DNA of 64,000 nucleotides from Actinomycetes bacterium (GCA_016861045.1 BOKP01000004.1:372001-436000), one strand, 5' to 3'. Counted from the first letter of the stretch, positions 32,329 through 40,557 are shown. Notes: generated by a model not told the origin, from the sequence alone. Numbers and translations: made by a program.

Positions 32329-33354
32329 GTGCGGATCGACCTCTCCGTCCTCTACTGGCCCTGGTACCCGCTCGAGGAGCAGGTGGCGCTGGCGGCCTGC
32401 GCCGACGAGGCCGGTCTCGGCAACGTCTGGGTCTCGGAGGCATGGGGGCAGGACGTCGTCTCGGTCCTCGCGGTGATCGCCGACCGCACCGAGCGGATCG
32501 GGGTCGGCTCGGGGCTGATGCAGATCCCGGCCCGCCGGCCGACCGCGGCGGCGATGGCGGCGGCCTCGATCGACACGATCTCCGGCGGCCGGATGCGGCT
32601 CGGCCTCGGGGTCTCCGGGCCGCAGGTCTCCGAGGGCTGGTACGGGGTCCCGTTCGAGCGCTCGCTCGGCCGGATCCGCGAGTACGTCGAGATCGTCCGG
32701 ATGGCCTGGGCGCGGGAGCCGGTCGTCCACCAGGGGCGCAACTTCCAGATCCCGACGAGCGAGGGGATGGGCCTCGGCAAGCCGCTGAAGCTGATGGCGA
32801 AGCCGCCGCAGGAGCGGCTGCCGATCTACCTCGGCGCGATCGGCCCGAAGTCGGTCGAGCTCGCCGGCGAGATCGCCGACGGCTGGATCCCCGCCTTCTT
32901 CGACCCCGGGGACGGGGCCGGGCTGCTCGCGGCGCTTCGGGCCGGGCTCGTGAAGGCAGGCCGCGACCGCGGCGAGATCGACGTCGCGCCGACCGTCCCG
33001 GTCGCGGTCGAGGACGACCTCGACGAGGCCCGCAACGCGCTGCGGCCGCTGATCTCGTTCTACCTCGGGGGCATGGGCGCCAAGGACAAGAACTTCTACG
33101 TCGACCTGCTCGCCGCCAACGGCCTCGCCGACGAGGCCCACGAGGTCCAGGACCGCTTCCTCTCGGGCGACCGGATCGGCGCCGCGATGGCGCTCTCGAC
33201 CGAGGTGATCGACATGTGCGGCATCGCCTGCACCCCGGGCGACCTCGAGTCCCGCGTCGGCCGCTTCGCCGACTCCGGCGCCGACTCGATGATCGCGATC
33301 GTCTTCGGCTCCGACCGCGAGGCCACGATCCGGCGGCTCGCGGCGCTCCGGTAG
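32329..33354 (+). CDS. LLM-class F420-dependent oxidoreductase
   Basis: A 341-aa TIM-barrel protein of the bacterial luciferase-like family. Typical landmarks: LAACADEAGLGNVWVSEAW, the GVGSGLMQIPARRPTAAAM segment, RMRLGLGVSGPQ and IYLGAIGPKSVELAGEIADG. Actinobacterial members mostly use coenzyme F420 to transfer hydride to diverse substrates. The physiological substrate is not recognisable. The gene ends with a TAG that lies inside the -10 hexamer of ctaA, 10 bp before the next start. Confidence 0.9.
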   Translation: MRIDLSVLYWPWYPLEEQVALAACADEAGLGNVWVSEAWGQDVVSVLAVIADRTERIGVGSGLMQIPARRPTAAAMAAASIDTISGGRMRLGLGVSGPQVSEGWYGVPFERSLGRIREYVEIVRMAWAREPVVHQGRNFQIPTSEGMGLGKPLKLMAKPPQERLPIYLGAIGPKSVELAGEIADGWIPAFFDPGDGAGLLAALRAGLVKAGRDRGEIDVAPTVPVAVEDDLDEARNALRPLISFYLGGMGAKDKNFYVDLLAANGLADEAHEVQDRFLSGDRIGAAMALSTEVIDMCGIACTPGDLESRVGRFADSGADSMIAIVFGSDREATIRRLAALR

Positions 33355-33357
33355 CCT
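33352..33357 (+). promoter_or_regulatory. -10 hexamer TAGCCT overlapping the upstream stop codon
   Basis: TAGCCT, seven bases (cgcggcc), then ATG 33365. The TAG doubles as the stop codon of the LLM gene; same layout as at 29706-29711 on the other strand. Confidence 0.45.
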
Positions 33358-33364
33358 CGCGGCC

Positions 33365-34381
33365 ATGCCGAACCCGACCCACAGCGGCGCGAGCGACGAT
33401 CTCAGCCGGTTCCGCCGCCTCACCGGCGCGACCGCGATCGCCACGTTCGCGCTGATCGTCATCGGGGGCGTCGTGCGGATCAGCGACTCGGGGCTCGGCT
33501 GCGGACCCGCCGGAAGCGGCACCCACGGCTGGCCGCTCTGCGACGGCCAGGTGGTCCCGTTCGTCGGCGGAAGCACGCTGATCGAGTTCACCCACCGGGT
33601 CGTGGCCGGCGTCGTCGCCGTGCTGATCCTGCTGCTCGCCTGGCGCGCGTGGCGCAGCCTGCGGGACAACTCCTGGCTCGTCCGCGGCTCGTTCTCCGCC
33701 CTCGGCCTCGTCCTCTTCCAGGCGGCGCTCGGGGGGCTCACCGTCGAGCACAACCTCCACGCCACGCTCGTCGCGATCCACCTCGGCGTGGCGATGGTGC
33801 TGCTGGCGATCCTGCTCGCCATGTACCGGGCCACGGCGCCCGAGCCGGAGCCGGCAGCCGCGGCCGCGACGCCGGGGCTCCGGATCGCCGCCTGGCTGGC
33901 GGCGGTCCTGGTGCTGGCGACGATCGTCGCCGGCGGCTACGTGGCCGGCACCGAGGGCGAGGGCACCGCGGTCGAGCCGGTGGCCGGCGCCCACCTGGCC
34001 TGCGGGCAGGAGTTCCCGGGCTGCGGCGACTCGCTTCTGCCGTTCGGCCGCGACAGCCTGCTCGACGCCCAGCTCACCCATCGCGTCCTCATGTTCGTCG
34101 CCACGATCGCGGTCCTCTGCTTCGTCGGCCTCGCTCTCCGCCGCGGGATCCGCGGCTGGCCGATCCTCACCGCCGGCGGGCTGGTGCTGCTCCAGGTCCT
34201 GCTCGGCGCGCTGAACGTCTGGCTCGGAAAGCACGCCGGCCTGATCGTCGGCCACCTGACGCTCGGCACGCTGCTCTGGGCGACCGTCGTCTGGGCGGGC
34301 CTGACCCTCGTCGAGGTGCCCGGCCGCGTCGGCGACGCGGCTCCCGCCCCGGAAGCCGGGGCGGAGGGCGCGACCGCTTGA
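33365..34381 (+). CDS. ctaA: heme A synthase (COX15/CtaA)
   Basis: A 338-aa membrane protein with eight predicted helices that oxidises heme O to heme A for cytochrome c oxidase. Heme-ligand histidines appear in IEFTHRVVAGVV, LVAIHLGVAM, LDAQLTHRVLMF and IVGHLTLGTLLW; cysteine pairs lie in the first (GLGCGPAGSGTHGWPLC) and third (LACGQEFPGCGD) extracellular loops, as in the Bacillus-type CtaA. Other oxidase genes (ctaB, subunits) are not in the window. Acidic/Ala-rich tail. Confidence 0.93.
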   Translation: MPNPTHSGASDDLSRFRRLTGATAIATFALIVIGGVVRISDSGLGCGPAGSGTHGWPLCDGQVVPFVGGSTLIEFTHRVVAGVVAVLILLLAWRAWRSLRDNSWLVRGSFSALGLVLFQAALGGLTVEHNLHATLVAIHLGVAMVLLAILLAMYRATAPEPEPAAAAATPGLRIAAWLAAVLVLATIVAGGYVAGTEGEGTAVEPVAGAHLACGQEFPGCGDSLLPFGRDSLLDAQLTHRVLMFVATIAVLCFVGLALRRGIRGWPILTAGGLVLLQVLLGALNVWLGKHAGLIVGHLTLGTLLWATVVWAGLTLVEVPGRVGDAAPAPEAGAEGATA

Positions 34382-34437
34382 GCGTGCTGCCCGGTCCGGC
34401 ACGATGACGGCCCCGACCTGACGGCACCCGTCGCCCG

Positions 34438-35616
34438 ATGAGCGAGACGGACTGGAGCCCCACGTCGGAGGCCGTGGCCGCCGATCAGCGCGCCGCCTAC
34501 GACGCGATGCGCGAGCGCTGCCCGGTTGCCCGCGACGGGACCGGCGCCTGGACGCTGTTCCGCCACGACGATGTCGTCGCCGCCGCGCTCGACCCGGCCA
34601 CGTTCTCCAGCCGGGTGTCCCGCCACCTCAACGTGCCGAACGGGATGGACGGAGAAGAGCACGCGCGCTTCCGGGCGCTGATCGACCCCTACCTCGCGCC
34701 CGGGGCGGTTGCCCGGCTCGAGCCCCGCTTCCGCGGGCTCGCCGCTCGTCTCGTCGCGTCGCTGCCCGGCGACCGCTCGGTCGAGGCGGTGAGCGAGCTC
34801 GGCGCCCGCTTCGCGGTCAGGGCCCAGAGCGCCTGGCTCGGCTGGCCGGCCGAGCTCGAGGACACGCTCCTGGGGTGGATGGACGACAACCTCGAGGCGA
34901 CCCGCTCACGACGGCTCTCCCGAACCGCCGCGGTCGCGGAGCGCTTCGACGCGATCGTCCGCTCGCTGATCGAGGCCCGTCGCAGGGCCGGAGCCGACGC
35001 GCCCGACGACGTCACCACGCAGCTGCTCGGCGAGCGGATCGACGGCAGGCCGCTGAGCGACGAGGAGGTCATCAGCATCCTCCGCAACTGGACCGCGGGC
35101 GACCTCGGGTCGATCGCCGCCTGCATCGGCGTCGTCGTCCACCGCCTGGCCGTCGACGCCGGCCTCCAGGAGCGCCTGCGCGGGAGCGGCCGCGGCGGCG
35201 ATGAGCTCGAGGCGGAGATCGACGAGATCCTTCGCATCGACGATCCGTTCGTGTCGAACCGGCGGCTGGCCACGGTCGACGTCGAGGTCGGCGGCCGCAC
35301 GGTCCGCGCCGGTGAGCGGGTCGTGCTCAACTGGACCGCGGCCAACCGCGATCCGCGGGTGATGGGCGACCCCGATTCGCGCCGCCCGGCGGAGAACGCT
35401 CTCCGCAACGTCGTCTACGGGATCGGCGTCCACGAGTGCCCGGGTCGCGGGCTCGCGACCCTCGAGCTGCGTGTGGCGATCGAGGAGCTGCTCGCGGCCA
35501 CGAGCGCGATCGAGCTCGCGCCCGGCGCCGATCCGGTCCGGGAGGCGCCGCCGCGCGGCGGCTACCGGACCGTCCCGGTCATGCTCAGGCCCGGGCCCGG
35601 CCGCCCGACCGGGTAG
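34438..35616 (+). CDS. cytochrome P450
   Basis: A 392-aa bacterial class I P450. I-helix WTAGDLGSIAA, K-helix ExxR (EILR), and heme loop YGIGVHECPGRGLATLE with Cys334 as thiolate ligand. The usual I-helix acid/threonine pair (AGxDT) is altered to AGDLGS, missing the oxygen-activating threonine; this is seen in some atypical P450s including peroxide-using or non-hydroxylating forms. The length is normal. ATG 34438 is used. No ferredoxin partner is adjacent. Confidence 0.93.
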   Translation: MSETDWSPTSEAVAADQRAAYDAMRERCPVARDGTGAWTLFRHDDVVAAALDPATFSSRVSRHLNVPNGMDGEEHARFRALIDPYLAPGAVARLEPRFRGLAARLVASLPGDRSVEAVSELGARFAVRAQSAWLGWPAELEDTLLGWMDDNLEATRSRRLSRTAAVAERFDAIVRSLIEARRRAGADAPDDVTTQLLGERIDGRPLSDEEVISILRNWTAGDLGSIAACIGVVVHRLAVDAGLQERLRGSGRGGDELEAEIDEILRIDDPFVSNRRLATVDVEVGGRTVRAGERVVLNWTAANRDPRVMGDPDSRRPAENALRNVVYGIGVHECPGRGLATLELRVAIEELLAATSAIELAPGADPVREAPPRGGYRTVPVMLRPGPGRPTG

Positions 35617-35631
35617 CGGGCGACGGCGAGG

Positions 35632-36189
35632 TCAGCCCCTGGCCGGGATCAGCTCCCGCTGCTCGAGGTAGGCGAGGATCTGCTCGGCGCTCTCCACCGG
35701 CGTCTTGCCGTGGGTCTCGACCCGGATCTCGGGGCTCTCGGGCTCCTCGTAAGGGTCGGAGATGCCGGTGAACTCCTTGATCTCGCCGGAGCGCGCCTTC
35801 GCGTAGAGGCCCTTGGTGTCGCGCGCCTCGCAATCCTCGAGCGAGGTGGCGACGAAGACCTCGACGAAAGCCGCGCCGGTCTCCTCGTGCATCGTCCGCG
35901 CCTCGTCGCGGATCGCCCGGTAGGGGGAGATCGCGGCGGTGATCACCGGAACGCCGTTGCGCGAGAGCAGGTCGGCGACGAAGGCGATCCTGCGGATGTT
36001 GATGTCGCGGTCCTCCTTCGAGAAGCCGAGCCCCTTCGAGAGGTTCTCGCGAACGACGTCGCCGTCGAGCACCTCGAGCGGGATCCCGCGCTCGTCGAAC
36101 TCGTCGATCAGCACCTCGGTGATCGTCGACTTGCCCGAGCCCGAGAGCCCGGTCATCCAGAGCGTGAATCCCTTGTGGTCGTTTGCCAT
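35632..36189 (-). CDS. cysC: adenylylsulfate kinase (CysC)
   Basis: A 185-aa kinase making PAPS from APS and ATP. P-loop WMTGLSGSGKST at about 11-22, the LDGDVVRENLSKGLGFS APS-binding region, RRIAFVADLLSRNG, ISPYRAIRDEAR and GLYAKARSGEIKEFTGISDPYE lid. Last gene of the leftward sulfate assimilation operon, 99 bp after sat. Because the CysH of this operon is of the Fe-S type that can reduce APS directly, the PAPS made here may serve sulfation as well as, or instead of, reduction. Confidence 0.97.
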   Translation of the reverse strand: MANDHKGFTLWMTGLSGSGKSTITEVLIDEFDERGIPLEVLDGDVVRENLSKGLGFSKEDRDINIRRIAFVADLLSRNGVPVITAAISPYRAIRDEARTMHEETGAAFVEVFVATSLEDCEARDTKGLYAKARSGEIKEFTGISDPYEEPESPEIRVETHGKTPVESAEQILAYLEQRELIPARG

Positions 36190-36208
36190 CGCTAGCGGTT
36201 TCTCCTTG

Positions 36209-36250
36209 TTGCTGCTTGCTGCCTGCTGCCTGCTGCCTGCTGCCCGCTGC
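36209..36250. repeat. heptanucleotide tandem repeat between sat and cysC
   Basis: Six head-to-tail units of YYGCTGC (ttgctgc twice, ctgctgc three times, ccgctgc once) fill 42 of the 99 bases between the two genes. It lies just upstream of the cysC start, on the template side, so copy number could change spacing or translation of cysC. Confidence 0.8.
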
Positions 36251-36288
36251 CCGACCGGCGGCGAGCGGAAGTCCGGCTCGATCCGCGC

Positions 36289-37356
36289 CTACATCTCCCT
36301 GTAGGCCTCGATCAGGATCTCGGCCACCTCGGGCCGCGAGAACTCGTGCGGGGGCGCCTCGCCGTCCTCGAGCATCCCGCGCACCTTGGTCCCGCTGAGG
36401 AAGAGGCGGTCGTCGGGGGTGTGCGGGCAGGTCTTGTTCGAGCCCAGCCCCTCGCATTCGTAGCACCAGAACGTGTGCTCGAACATCAGCGGCCGGATCC
36501 CGAGCTTGTCGATGTCGATCTCGCCGAAGATCTCCTGGGCGTCGTAGGTGCCGTAGTAGTCGCCGACGCCGGCGTGGTCGCGGCCGACGATGAAGTGGGT
36601 CGCCCCGTAGTTGCGGCGGACGATCGCGTGGAAGATCGCCTCCCGCGGGCCGGCATAGCGCATCGCCGCCGGGTTGACGCCGAGCACGACCCGGTCGTTG
36701 GGGTAGTACTTCTCCATCAGCACCTCGTAGCAGCGCATCCGCACGTCGGCCGGGATGTCCCCCTTCTTCGTCTCGCCGATCAGCGGATGCAGGAAGAGCC
36801 CGTCGGAGACCTCGAGCGCGGCCTTCGTCAGGTACTCGTGGGCGCGGTGGATCGGGTTCCGGGTCTGGAAGGCGACGATCCGCTTCCAGCCGCGGTCGGC
36901 GAACTCCTTGCGCGACTGCTCCGGGGTGAAGTAGCGGCGCATGAAGGCTGCCTCGTGATCGGGCATGTCGTCGGCCTCGATCTCGCCGGCGATGCAGCGG
37001 CTGCCCTCGGCCTTGGTCGCGGCGACGCCGGGGTGGGCGTCGTCGGTCGTCCGGTAGACGTTCTCGCACTCGGAATCGACGTCGCGCTCGAAGACCTCGG
37101 AGACGCGGATCCGCCCGAGCGGCTTGCCGTCGTCGGCGCTGAGCGCGACGACGTCGCCCTCGCTCGCTTCGAGGTCGGTGGCGAGCGTGACCGGGATCGA
37201 CCAGACCTCCTCGCCGTCGGCGAGGGTCATGCTCTCGACGCTCGCGCGCCAGTCCTCGGAGCCCATGAAGCCCGTGAGCGGGGCGAAGCCACCGTTGGCG
37301 AGCAGCTCGAAGTCGGCGGTCTGGCGGGCGGACAGCGTCAGGGACTTGTCACTCAT
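36289..37356 (-). CDS. sat: sulfate adenylyltransferase (ATP sulfurylase)
   Basis: A 355-aa monofunctional ATP sulfurylase (sulfate + ATP to APS). Active-site motifs: QTRNPIHRAHEYL (sulfate and ATP contacts), GVNPAAMRYAGPREAIFHAI and GRDHAGVGDYYG; a CYECEGLGSNKTCPH zinc-type cluster follows, common in the bacterial Sat-type enzymes. Shorter than the 390-aa average because the C-terminal domain is trimmed. Middle of the operon, 84 bp after cysH. Confidence 0.97.
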   Translation of the reverse strand: MSDKSLTLSARQTADFELLANGGFAPLTGFMGSEDWRASVESMTLADGEEVWSIPVTLATDLEASEGDVVALSADDGKPLGRIRVSEVFERDVDSECENVYRTTDDAHPGVAATKAEGSRCIAGEIEADDMPDHEAAFMRRYFTPEQSRKEFADRGWKRIVAFQTRNPIHRAHEYLTKAALEVSDGLFLHPLIGETKKGDIPADVRMRCYEVLMEKYYPNDRVVLGVNPAAMRYAGPREAIFHAIVRRNYGATHFIVGRDHAGVGDYYGTYDAQEIFGEIDIDKLGIRPLMFEHTFWCYECEGLGSNKTCPHTPDDRLFLSGTKVRGMLEDGEAPPHEFSRPEVAEILIEAYREM

Positions 37357-37440
37357 CGGTGGGGTCGCTCCTCTGGGGGTCGAAGAATCGGTCTGTGGCT
37401 TCGTGGCGGACGGGAAAGCTACAGGTGAGCCGCGATCCCG

Positions 37441-38310
37441 TCAGCCGTGCAGGCCGCACTCGGTCTTGTGGGCGTCGGCCCAGCGACCCGAGCGGGCGTC
37501 GTCGGCGGCTCCCGGCGGGCGGGTGCAGGGGGCGCACCCGATCGATGGGTAGCCGGCGTCGTGAAGCGGGTTGTAGGGGACCCCGCGCTCGTTCACGTAG
37601 TCCCAGACCTCGGCCTCGGTCCAGTCGGCGAGCGGGTTCAGCTTCCAGAGGCCGAAGCGCTTGTCCCAGCCGAACTTCGCGGCCCCGGCCCGGGTCCGGG
37701 AGTCCTCGCGACGGATCCCCGAGACCCAGCAGTCGGTCCCGCGCAGCGCCGCTCGCATCGGCTCGACCTTGCGGATCCCGCAGCAGGCGTCGGGCTGGCG
37801 AGCCCAGAGGCTATCGCCGTAGAGCTGCTCCTGCTCGGCGAGCGGGATCGGGGCGAAGCGCTCGAACTCGACCCCGTAGCGGGCGGCGAGGGCATCGCGC
37901 GTCGCGTAGGTCTCCTCGAACAGCAGGTCGGTGTCGAGGTAGAAGAAGCCGGCGCCGACGTCGCCTCCGGTCAGCCGGTGGACGATGTCGATCGTGACCG
38001 AGGTCGTCTTCTGGAACGAGCAGGCGAACCGGAGCCGCGGCCGGAACGTCGCCAGCGCCCAGGCGATCGCCTCCTCCGCCCCGAGCGCCTCGAGGTGGGC
38101 GCTGACCTCGCGCGGGTCGATCGGATCGCCGGCTGCCGTCCGCAGGGCCGATGCCCGGGCACGCGGCGACGCCTCGCGCGGCACCCGCTCGGCCTCGATC
38201 GCCGGCAGCGGGGTACTGCTCGCGGAGGCCGGCAAGCTCACCTCAGCGACGGCCGGCAGCCGCGCCGGCGGAGCCGGGCGGGCGGCGAAGGGACGTGTCC
38301 GCCCCGGCAA
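37441..38310 (-). CDS. cysH: APS/PAPS reductase with Fe-S cysteine motif (CysH)
   Basis: A reductase producing sulfite from adenylylsulfate. The PP-loop-like core (FACSFQKTTSVTIDI) and the cysteine pattern DACCGIRKVEP, GCAPCTR, and ECGLHG at the C-terminus are those of the 4Fe-4S type that reduces APS (some also take PAPS). Cys of the final ECGLHG is the catalytic residue. The TTG start at 38310 gives 289 aa with a Pro/Ala-rich lead; GTG 38241 (266 aa) is a plausible alternative. Lies 48 bp after the sulfite reductase gene. Confidence 0.95.
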   Translation of the reverse strand: MPGRTRPFAARPAPPARLPAVAEVSLPASASSTPLPAIEAERVPREASPRARASALRTAAGDPIDPREVSAHLEALGAEEAIAWALATFRPRLRFACSFQKTTSVTIDIVHRLTGGDVGAGFFYLDTDLLFEETYATRDALAARYGVEFERFAPIPLAEQEQLYGDSLWARQPDACCGIRKVEPMRAALRGTDCWVSGIRREDSRTRAGAAKFGWDKRFGLWKLNPLADWTEAEVWDYVNERGVPYNPLHDAGYPSIGCAPCTRPPGAADDARSGRWADAHKTECGLHG

Positions 38311-38358
38311 CGCCCCGGGCGGTACCGGACGGGCGGCGGGGGAGCGCGCCGGTTTCGC

Positions 38359-40398
38359 CTAGACCGCGCACTCGCCCTCGCCGCGGATCACCTGGTAGGG
38401 CTCGCGCCTGCTCCAGTCGATGAACTGGAGCATGTTCTCGAGGTTGAACTCGGCCGGGATCGAGAGATCGCGGATCTCGTCCTCGAAGCGGCCGGTCCCG
38501 ACCCGGGCCGCGAAGTCGGTGAACTCCTCGCCCTCGTCGCGCTCGGCCTCGTACATGCGCAGCCAGCGCTCGACCGCGTCGGGGACCCGCTTCGCCGGCA
38601 GCCGCACCTTGAGGCGGGCGCCGTAGACGACCTCGCCCGCCTCGGCGACGCCGCCGATGTGGGGGATGTAGGCCGGCATCGTGTGCCCGCCGACCTTGAT
38701 CGAGGCGCCGTAGAAGCCGATCGTGCCGATGTGGTGCTGGCCGCATCCGTTCGGGCAGCCGCTCATCTTGAGGTGGATCCGGCGCGTCAGCGGGTCGGTG
38801 ATGCCCATCGCCTCGACCCGCTCCTGCAGCGCCCGGTTGAGGCCCATGGAGGCCGTGATCCCGAGCTTGCAGGAGTCGGTGCCGGGGCATGAGATGACGT
38901 CGGTGAGGGTCCCGACGCCGGCGTCGGCGAGGCCGATCTCGCGCAGCGCCGCGTAGACGTCGTAGAGCGACTCGTCGCGGACCCAGCGCAGCACGAGGTT
39001 CTGGTCGATCGTCGTGCGCGCGTTGCCGCCGCAGAACTCGCGCATGATCCGGCCGAGCCCGCGGAACTGCTCCGGCGTCAGATCGCCGCGGGTGATCTTC
39101 ACGTGCACGGTCGAGAAGCCCGGCTGCCGCTGCGCCTCGACGCCGTCGGCAAGGAAGCGGTCGAAGTCGCTGCGATCTCCGTTCGGGGAGCCGGCGTTCA
39201 GCGGCGCCGCCGGCGCCTCCGCCTCCTCGTCGATCTCCGGCAGCAGCCGCTCGATCGAGAAGTCGCGCTCGCCGGCCCAGGAGCCTTCGAGCTCACGGTC
39301 GACCATCGCCCGGAAGGCGTCGATGCCGATCTTGTCGACCAGGACCTTGATCCGCGCCCGGGCGCGGTTCGGCCGCAGCCAGTCCTGGCGGTCGAAGATC
39401 CGCAGCACGGCCTCGGTCACCTTCAGGTACTCGCCGTCGTCGGCGGCCACGAAGCCGTACAGGGTCGGCGCGATCCGCGGCATGATCGAGGTGCCGCCGC
39501 CGACCCGGACCTCGAAACCGCGGACGCCGTCGCGGACCCGCGGGATGAAGCCGATGTCGTGGATGCCGGTGATCGCCCGGTCCGCATCCGAGCAGGAGAA
39601 CGCGGTCTTGACCTTGCGCGGCATCAGCTGCGTCGTCGGGTGGCGGACGAAGTAGCGGACGTAGGCGATCGCGTAGGGGGTCGGGTCGAAGGTCTCGTCG
39701 GCGGCGACGCCGGCCCAGGGGTCGCCCGTGACGTTGCGGATCGTGTTGCCGCAGCCCTCGCGGCTCGACAGGCCCGCCGCCGCGATCTCACGGATCAGCT
39801 CGGCGGCGTCGGGCAGCGGCACGTGGTGCATCTGCACGTTCTGGCGCGTCGTGATGTGGCCCTTGCCGAGCGGGACGTACTTCTCGATCACGCTCGCGAA
39901 CGCGTCCATCTGCTCCGGGGTGACGCCGCCGATCGGCAGCTTCACCCGGATCATCTGAACGCCCGGCTGGCGCTGGCCGTAGACGCCCTGCTTGAGCCGG
40001 AAGCCGATGAACTGCTCCTCCGACGTCTCGCCGTCGAGGAACCTCCCGGCCTCGGTGTCGAAGTCGTCGAACTCGTCCTCGAGGATCGGGATCACATGGC
40101 CGGGAACGTCCTCGTAGACCTCGGGGTTCTCCCGCGACCCGACCGGCCCCTTCCCCCTCTGGACCTTGTCGTGGCTCTGCTCGAGGTCCGCTTCGGTCGC
40201 CTTCGGCCCGGCGGCCTTCGACGCCCCCTTCGGCTTCGCGGCCTTCGACGCCCCCTTCGGCTTCGCGGCCTTCGACGCGGCGGCCTTCGTGGCCCCCTTG
40301 GTCCTGGCGGGCTTCGACGCCGCCTTGGCCCTGGCGGCCTTCGACGCGGCGGCCTTCGAGGCCTCCTTGGTCCTGGCGGGCGCTGAGGTCGGCTCCAT
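38359..40398 (-). CDS. siroheme sulfite (nitrite/sulfite) reductase with Ala/Lys-rich N-terminal tail
   Basis: A 679-aa ferredoxin-dependent reductase reducing sulfite to sulfide. Two ferrodoxin-like/siroheme repeats are visible (RLKQGVYGQRQPGVQMIRVK and RQPGFSTVHVKITRG), with the 4Fe-4S-siroheme ligands in CPGTDSCKLGI and SGCPNGCGQHH. Genomic position beside cysH, sat and cysC argues for sulfite rather than nitrite. Residues 1 to about 68 are a low-complexity tail of SKAA, KPKGASK and TKGATK units, resembling histone H1 or mycobacterial basic tails, that the core enzyme does not need. ATG 40396-40398. Confidence 0.94.
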   Translation of the reverse strand: MEPTSAPARTKEASKAAASKAARAKAASKPARTKGATKAAASKAAKPKGASKAAKPKGASKAAGPKATEADLEQSHDKVQRGKGPVGSRENPEVYEDVPGHVIPILEDEFDDFDTEAGRFLDGETSEEQFIGFRLKQGVYGQRQPGVQMIRVKLPIGGVTPEQMDAFASVIEKYVPLGKGHITTRQNVQMHHVPLPDAAELIREIAAAGLSSREGCGNTIRNVTGDPWAGVAADETFDPTPYAIAYVRYFVRHPTTQLMPRKVKTAFSCSDADRAITGIHDIGFIPRVRDGVRGFEVRVGGGTSIMPRIAPTLYGFVAADDGEYLKVTEAVLRIFDRQDWLRPNRARARIKVLVDKIGIDAFRAMVDRELEGSWAGERDFSIERLLPEIDEEAEAPAAPLNAGSPNGDRSDFDRFLADGVEAQRQPGFSTVHVKITRGDLTPEQFRGLGRIMREFCGGNARTTIDQNLVLRWVRDESLYDVYAALREIGLADAGVGTLTDVISCPGTDSCKLGITASMGLNRALQERVEAMGITDPLTRRIHLKMSGCPNGCGQHHIGTIGFYGASIKVGGHTMPAYIPHIGGVAEAGEVVYGARLKVRLPAKRVPDAVERWLRMYEAERDEGEEFTDFAARVGTGRFEDEIRDLSIPAEFNLENMLQFIDWSRREPYQVIRGEGECAV
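40195..40398 (-). repeat. in-frame repeats encoding the basic tail of sulfite reductase
   Basis: Two identical 27-bp copies (40213-40239 and 40240-40266) encode a nine-residue AAKPKGASK-type unit; looser copies extend to the start codon. Because 27 is a multiple of three, expansion or contraction keeps the reading frame. Confidence 0.75.
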
Positions 40399-40467
40399 GG
40401 TCCCTTTCCGGTGGCCCCCGGGCCGGCGCCCGGGGTTCGCTCGTTACGTCCCGCCCCTGAAAGTAGC

Positions 40468-40485
40468 AAATCCTGATTGGGATTT
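40468..40485 (-). promoter_or_regulatory. palindromic operator candidate ahead of the sulfate operon
   Basis: AAATCC-tgattg-GGATTT, a perfect 6+6 inverted repeat about 70 bp upstream of the sulfite reductase start, inside the only AT-rich patch of this region. Its CCTGATT core resembles a site ahead of the TSUP gene. A sulfur-responsive Rrf2 regulator is encoded at 30859-31344, making it the first candidate to bind here; a promoter of the operon should overlap it. Confidence 0.45.
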
Positions 40486-40557
40486 TGGTATTTATGCGCC
40501 GCGACCGCCGCCGCCGGATCGCCCCACGGCGGCGCGCGAGCCCACCATCCCGCCGCC

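Noticed and set aside
30887-34402. 1171-aa minus-strand reading frame
   Set aside because: Covers the Rrf2, PHP, LLM and ctaA genes out of frame; no domain seen.
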